Source of the DNA: Nocardioides acrostichi
Lineage (GTDB): Bacteria; Actinomycetota; Actinomycetes; Propionibacteriales; Nocardioidaceae
NCBI RefSeq assembly: GCF_015319165.1
Contig: NZ_JADIVZ010000008.1
Coordinates: 103,625-167,624, forward strand
Length of the DNA: 64,000 nucleotides
Direction of reading: 5' to 3'
The first letter of the stretch is position 1. Each line of letters begins with the position of its first letter. The notes under the pieces are model-generated. The model had not been told where the DNA came from. It worked only from the letters and a program-made list of their open reading frames with translations, and searched no databases. Positions 59,289 to 64,000 of the stretch are shown one piece after another. A program made the translations under genes and the position numbers.

Positions 59289-59941
59289 TGTACCTGACGC
59301 AGATGCATCTGAACTCGGCACGACGCGGCGCCGCCCGGCTACTTCAGTCTCCCCAGCGGATGCACGCCGCGGTGATGAACGGTTTCGCGCCCGGCGCCGA
59401 GACCAAGTCTTGTGCGGGTCGTGTGCTGTGGCGAGTGGACCGACTCAAAGACAGAACCACCCTCTACGTGTCGAGCCCCGGTCGACCGGACCTGACACAC
59501 GTGGTCGAGCAGGCTGGCTGGCCGACGGGCGGTGACCCGTGGCGAACGGTCGACACGAGTCCGTTCAACGAGCGCCTGGCCGTTGGCCAGGCATGGCACT
59601 TTCGGCTGACGGCGAATCCGGTCAAGAGTCTCCGATCCGACACTGGTGGCCGCGGGAAGGTGGCGCCCCACGTGACTGCGCAGCGGCAGGAGGAGTGGTT
59701 CCGCAGCCGAGCCTCCGGCGTCGGTATCGAGCTCGCCGATGCGGCGCTGGTCGAGCGGCGCACGCTCAAGTTCGCGCGGCACACAGACCGTCCGGGGCAG
59801 CAGGTCACCGTCGCCACGGCCACCTTCGAGGGAACGCTCGGTGTGACCGATCCTGACGCTCTGCGCCATGCCTTGACGCACGGAGTAGGGCGGGCGAAGT
59901 CCTACGGCTGCGGGCTGATGACTCTGGCACCAGCGCGATGA
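59288..59941 (+). CDS. cas6e: CRISPR RNA endonuclease Cas6e (CasE)
   Basis: 217 residues. The catalytic histidine is in QSPQRMHAAVMNGF (near residue 27), and the C-terminal glycine-rich loop GVGRAKSYGCGLMTL fits the RAMP fold. It cuts the pre-crRNA at the base of the repeat hairpin and stays bound as part of Cascade. Its ATG overlaps the cas5 stop by one base. Confidence 0.94.
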   Translation: MYLTQMHLNSARRGAARLLQSPQRMHAAVMNGFAPGAETKSCAGRVLWRVDRLKDRTTLYVSSPGRPDLTHVVEQAGWPTGGDPWRTVDTSPFNERLAVGQAWHFRLTANPVKSLRSDTGGRGKVAPHVTAQRQEEWFRSRASGVGIELADAALVERRTLKFARHTDRPGQQVTVATATFEGTLGVTDPDALRHALTHGVGRAKSYGCGLMTLAPAR

Positions 59942-60879
59942 AGGAGATCCCGGGCCCACGGCCGGTCGACATCAGCGAACTCGTCCGAGCCCAGGATCGA
60001 CTGAGCTTCATCTACGTCGAGCGCTGCGTCGTACACCGATCGGACAATGCGATCACTGCCACCGATGAGCGCGGCACGGTGCACATCCCGGCAGCGACGT
60101 TGGGTGCACTGCTACTAGGACCGGGATCGACCGTGAGCCATCAGGCGATGGTGCTCATGGCCGAGAGCGGATCGACCGCTGTGTGGATCGGCGAACGAGG
60201 AGTGCGCTACTACGCGCACGGTCGCGGACTGGCTGAGTCGACCAGATTGCTGGAGGCCCAGGCAGCGGCGGTCACCAATCAGCGTGAACGACTTCGCGTT
60301 GCGCGAGCTATGTACGAGATGCGCTTCCCGGACGAGGACATCTCGACCGCCTCGATGCAGCAGCTCCGTGGCCGCGAGGGGGCGCGGGTCCGTCGGCTCT
60401 ATCGGGAGCACGCAGAGAGGACTGGGGTCACATGGTCGAAACGTGACTACGACAAGGCGGACTTCGACAGCAGCAGCGAGATCAATCAAGCACTGTCTGC
60501 GGCGACGGCATGCCTCTACGGCATCACCCACGCCGTGATCATCGCCCTGGGATGCTCACCTGGCCTGGGCTTCGTGCACACCGGGCACTCCCGCTCCTTC
60601 GTCTTCGACATCGCAGACCTGTACAAGGCGGAGATCGCGATCCCGATCGCCTTCGACGTCGTGCGTGAACAACCCGAGGACATCGGCTCGGCGACCCGCC
60701 ACGCTGTGCGGGATGCCGTCAAGAGCGGACACATCCTGGCGCGGTGCGCGAAGGATGTCCGACAACTGCTGATTCCCGGTGACACGGAAGGTGCGGACTG
60801 GAACGTCGTGCACCTCTGGGACGGTGGCAACCGCACCGTGGATGCGGGCACGAACTATCACGTGGACGTCCCGTGGTAG
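59938..60879 (+). CDS. cas1: CRISPR integrase Cas1e
   Basis: 313 residues. The catalytic C-terminal domain contains the conserved segment SPGLGFVHTGHSRSFVFDIA with the active-site histidine and the metal-binding aspartate in DIADLYK. With Cas2 it inserts new spacers at the leader end of the array. Its ATG overlaps the cas6e stop by four bases. Confidence 0.95.
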   Translation: MKEIPGPRPVDISELVRAQDRLSFIYVERCVVHRSDNAITATDERGTVHIPAATLGALLLGPGSTVSHQAMVLMAESGSTAVWIGERGVRYYAHGRGLAESTRLLEAQAAAVTNQRERLRVARAMYEMRFPDEDISTASMQQLRGREGARVRRLYREHAERTGVTWSKRDYDKADFDSSSEINQALSAATACLYGITHAVIIALGCSPGLGFVHTGHSRSFVFDIADLYKAEIAIPIAFDVVREQPEDIGSATRHAVRDAVKSGHILARCAKDVRQLLIPGDTEGADWNVVHLWDGGNRTVDAGTNYHVDVPW

Positions 60880-61220
60880 TCCTCGTGCTGACGGCGTGCC
60901 CGGCCGGCTTACGCGGCCACCTCACACGGTGGTTGCTCGAAGTCAGCCCCGGAGTCTTCATCGGCGAGATCACCGCTCGCGTGCGTGAACGGATGTGGTT
61001 GCGCGTCCTCGAACTTGCGAAGGACGGACGAGCGATCATGGTCTATTCGGCGGATTCCGAACAGGGCTTGTCGTACCGCGTCCATCGGCACGATTGGGAG
61101 CCCGTCGACTTCGATGGCGTATGGCTGATGCGACGCCCCGAGGAGGTGGATGCGACGCCCGCAATGCGACCCGGCTGGAGCAGCGTGGGACGGATGAGAA
61201 GGGCCCGCCGTGGGCGCTGA
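60873..61220 (+). CDS. cas2: CRISPR adaptation protein Cas2e
   Basis: 115 residues, GTG start overlapping the cas1 stop by seven bases. It opens MVVLVLTACPAGLRGHLTRW, the type I-E Cas2 signature, and carries GVFIGEITARVRERMW, where the residues that contact Cas1 lie. The C-terminal 25 residues are a variable basic tail. It is the last cas gene, 59 bases before the first repeat. Confidence 0.95.
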   Translation: MVVLVLTACPAGLRGHLTRWLLEVSPGVFIGEITARVRERMWLRVLELAKDGRAIMVYSADSEQGLSYRVHRHDWEPVDFDGVWLMRRPEEVDATPAMRPGWSSVGRMRRARRGR

Positions 61221-61279
61221 CTGCACCGAAGTTCATGCAGGACTGCTTGTTGAGGTCATATCGTTGCAGGTCAGCAAGT
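61221..61279 (+). promoter_or_regulatory. Candidate CRISPR leader
   Basis: 59 bases between the cas2 stop and the first repeat. It is lower in GC than the array (GTTCATGCAGG...CATATCGTTGCAGG) and lies on the side where new spacers are expected from repeat orientation. It is short for a type I-E leader, so part of the leader function may lie inside cas2. No IHF site is expected because actinobacteria lack IHF. Confidence 0.6.
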
Positions 61280-63870
61280 GTGCTCCCCGCTCTCGCGGGG
61301 ATGAGCCCTGTGCCGACCCGTCCTGCGCGGAGGCCGGCGACGTGCTCCCCGCTCTCGCGGGGATGAGCCCCCCGACCTGGCGGGCGGGTTCGCCATCCTC
61401 ATGTGCTCCCCGCTCTCGCGGGGATGAGCCCTACCTGCACGGGCGCTCCAAGCTGGACCAGCGGTGCTCCCCGCTCTCGCGGGGATGAGCCCTCGGCGGA
61501 TGCCGACGTGGTCGCCGCTGGTGTGTGCTCCCCGCTCTCGCGGGGATGAGCCCTGTATACCGCACTTAGCGTCTGACGCAACACCGTGCTCCCCGCTCTC
61601 GCGGGGATGAGCCCGGTCGGTGGCCCACGGCTTCGGTCGGAGCTGGGTGCTCCCCGCTCTCGCGGGGATGAGCCGTCCGTTCTCAATGGCCGACAGGGCA
61701 CCGCGCGGTGCTCCCCGCTCTCGCGGGGATGAGCCCTCGCCGGATGCCTTGTCGTGGACGATCAGCGCGTGCTCCCCGCTCTCGCGGGGATGAGCCGCCG
61801 TCACAGCTCGCGTCGTCCCTGCCGTTGACGTGCTCCCCGCTCTCGCGGGGATGAGCCCGCCTCGGCCAGGGCGGAGCCGATCTGAAACGCGTGCTCCCCG
61901 CTCTCGCGGGGATGAGCCGGAGGCGACCGCAACCGTGGCGGCGCCCGCAGCGTGCTCCCCGCTCTCGCGGGGATGAGCCCCCGAACCCCTCGGCCTCGAT
62001 GCGGGCCTCGATGTGCTCCCCGCTCTCGCGGGGATGAGCCGTTTCGCTCGTCGTTGTCGCCCCAGAAGAACAGGTGCTCCCCGCTCTCGCGGGGATGAGC
62101 CGGCGTCGTAGTCGCGGGGGTCGCCGGAGTAGACGTGCTCCCCGCTCTCGCGGGGATGAGCCCTCGAACTCCGCCATGCTGGTCGGGCTGTACCAGTGCT
62201 CCCCGCTCTCGCGGGGATGAGCCCATGTCGACCAACACGGTGCAGCGGTGGGGCCAGTGCTCCCCGCTCTCGCGGGGATGAGCCTGTGACCGTTTGCCAT
62301 AAGCCAATCCTTAGGCTGTGCTCCCCGCTCTCGCGGGGATGAGCCCGGCTGGTCGAAGGCGCCGGTGAGGTCGGCGAAGTGCTCCCCGCTCTCGCGGGGA
62401 TGAGCCCCCACGCTACGAGGCATCCGACTCGCCGCCCGTGTGCTCCCCGCTCTCGCGGGGATGAGCCTAGGTGTGAGTACCCTGTCAGTCGTCGTGCTAG
62501 GTGCTCTCCGCTCTCGCGGGGATGAGCCCGCAGCTGGCCTGCGCACAGTCGCCTCGTGCTGGTGCTCCCCGCTCTCGCGGGGATGAGCCGGCACCCGCCC
62601 CGCCTACGCCGTTCGGCGGCATGTGCTCCCCGCTCTCGCGGGGATGAGCCGTACCGGGGGCCGCTCATCGCGGGGACGCGCTTGTGCTCCCCGCTCTCGC
62701 GGGGATGAGCCCCCAGTGGCTCGCCTTCAAGAGTCGCGACGTCAGTGCTCCCCGCTCTCGCGGGGATGAGCCGGCCAGGCGCCAGTTGTTGAGGGCCTGC
62801 TTGATGTGCTCCCCGCTCTCGCGGGGATGAGCCGAGCCCGTGACCGAAGGCGACGACAACGAGGGAGTGCTCCCCGCTCTCGCGGGGATGAGCCCTGGTC
62901 GCTGCCATCGCCGCCGGCCCACGTCCGGTGCTCCCCGCTCTCGCGGGGATGAGCCCCGGCGCCGGGAGTCCGGGTGAAGATAGGTAGGTGCTCCCCGCTC
63001 TCGCGGGGATGAGCCCGGCTCGCCCTTGGCGGGGAGGCGGTCTTGGGGGTGCTCCCCGCTCTCGCGGGGATGAGCCTCAGGGAGCCCGAGGACGCGCCGG
63101 CCAGCCAGGGTGCTCCCCGCTCTCGCGGGGATGAGCCCCGCTTGACGTGCACGGTGACGCCGTTGCGGAAGTGCTCCCCGCTCTCGCGGGGATGAGCCGA
63201 TGGTGACCTCGGTCGGCCGGTTGTCGAGGTCGTGCTCCCCGCTCTCGCGGGGATGAGCCCTGGCACGCGATCGGGATCGAGGCCGAGCACGAGTGCTCCC
63301 CGCTCTCGCGGGGATGAGCCGTGCCATCTGCCTGATTCCCTTCCGTTACTTGCGTGCTCCCCGCTCTCGCGGGGATGAGCCCCCCCCACCCGGCCGCCAC
63401 CGTCGTGACCCGGGCGTGCTCCCCGCTCTCGCGGGGATGAGCCCTACCCGTTCAACCCCGGATGGTGGGACTCCAAGTGCTCCCCGCTCTCGCGGGGATG
63501 AGCCCAGGCCGAGGCGGTACAGCAGCCGGGTGTTGATGTGCTCCCCGCTCTCGCGGGGATGAGCCCCCTGCCTCCAATGGGAACACGGGCGGCACGACGT
63601 GCTCCCCGCTCTCGCGGGGATGAGCCCCGCCCTCATGGCCGATCGCCTTTAGCAGCGTGGTGCTCCCCGCTCTCGCGGGGATGAGCCGTCGAAGCTCACG
63701 CCCACTAGGTCGTAGGAGCCGTGCTCCCCGCTCTCGCGGGGATGAGCCCACGACCACGCAGATGCTCGCCCGCTTCGACACGTGCTCCCCGCTCTCGCGG
63801 GGATGAGCCGCCGCGGTGTCTATCGTGATCCCTATGCGCGGCGTGCTCCCCGCTCTCGCGGGGATGAGCC
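61280..63870 (+). CRISPR. Type I-E CRISPR array, 43 repeats and 42 spacers
   Basis: Repeats of 28 conserved bases: GTGC, stem TCCCCGC, loop TCTC, stem GCGGGGA, then TGAGCC. Period is 61 except 62 after repeats 1 and 35 and 60 after repeat 28, so spacers are 33 bases when the repeat is counted as 28. Orientation matches the standard type I-E repeat, so crRNA is read rightward with the handle ATGAGCC plus one variable base. Repeat 21 (62501) has one C-to-T change. I saw no duplicate spacers by eye. Confidence 0.98.
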
Positions 63871-63881
63871 CCATGTCGGCA

Positions 63882-63929
63882 ACGCTCGAAAATGAGGCCG
63901 ATCCGACGCTCGAAAACGAGGCCACCGGT
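63882..63929. repeat. Two 24-bp tandem repeats, possible insertion-sequence end
   Basis: ACGCTCGAAAATGAGGCC (63882-63899) recurs as ACGCTCGAAAACGAGGCC (63906-63923), one base different, with period 24. A TG lies at 63874-63875 shortly before. Such short internal repeats near a terminus are seen in IS21-like elements, but no transposase is in the window, so the call is tentative. The remaining bases to 64000 show no recognisable gene. Confidence 0.4.
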
Positions 63930-64000
63930 TCGTGTTGTCTAGTCTGCCGGGTCTTGGGTCTTGATGCTTGGCAGGGTGTCGATTCCGCGGTTGCGTAGCC

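Noticed and set aside
61271..62908. Long open frame on the minus strand across the CRISPR array with repeated Ser-Pro-Arg-Glu-Arg-Gly peptides
   Set aside because: It is simply the repeat translated every 61 bases; no start signal and no similarity beyond the repeat itself.

Overview
The window is high-GC DNA with frequent GTG starts and stop/start overlaps. It carries the S10-spc and str ribosomal operons and many families typical of actinobacteria (DUF2530, DUF3027, DUF4129, DUF4350, an XPB-type helicase with its WYL-like partner). It therefore comes from an actinobacterium. The gene content and order suggest the Propionibacteriales/Nocardioidaceae, but that placement is inference from family content only.

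Region 1 (1-13216, minus strand) runs, in transcription order, rpsJ-rplC-rplD-rplW-rplB-rpsS-rplV-rpsC-rplP-rpmC-rpsQ-rplN-rplX-rplE-rpsN-rpsH-rplF-rplR-rpsE-rpmD-rplO, then a strong hairpin, then secY-adk-map and the first part of an LLM-type flavin oxidoreductase cut by the window edge. Region 2 (13706-20809, plus) is an envelope operon: Pro-rich membrane protein, DUF4129, DUF4350, MoxR AAA ATPase, DUF58, SpoIIM-like and RDD proteins, most with overlapping or nearly abutting reading frames. trmB faces it and overlaps it tail to tail. Region 3 (21601-25953, minus) is the str operon rpsL-rpsG-fusA-tuf with a terminator.

Region 4 (26172-38172) is mixed housekeeping and accessory DNA: a MarR-MFS pair, an NCS2 purine permease, DUF2530, a methyltransferase, DUF3027, a second MFS protein, a striking 22-bp inverted repeat array, a cold-shock-domain protein, an M50-like protease coupled to a HAD-LarE fusion, and a secreted subtilase. 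Region 5 (38173-43317) is a sulfonate-type import operon (ROK regulator, permease, ATPase, lipoprotein) divergent from a TauD-family dioxygenase, with a perfect operator-like palindrome between them. Region 6 (43310-51541) holds a gamma-glutamylcyclotransferase-fold protein, a secreted M6 metalloprotease, a PP2C phosphatase, a helicase-associated WYL-like protein, a 62-bp repeat cluster and the XPB helicase.

Region 7 (51549-64000) looks acquired. A VapBC-type toxin-antitoxin pair is followed by a complete type I-E CRISPR-Cas locus (cas3-cas8e-cas11-cas7-cas5-cas6e-cas1-cas2) and a 43-repeat array. The array is followed by short tandem repeats that resemble an insertion-sequence end. All eight cas genes are intact and overlap, so one mRNA probably makes Cas3, Cascade and the adaptation proteins. 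I found no clearly new multi-gene system. The most unusual items are the two intergenic repeat families, the HAD-LarE fusion, the subtilase with Ser at the usual oxyanion Asn, and the variable 29th base of the CRISPR repeat.
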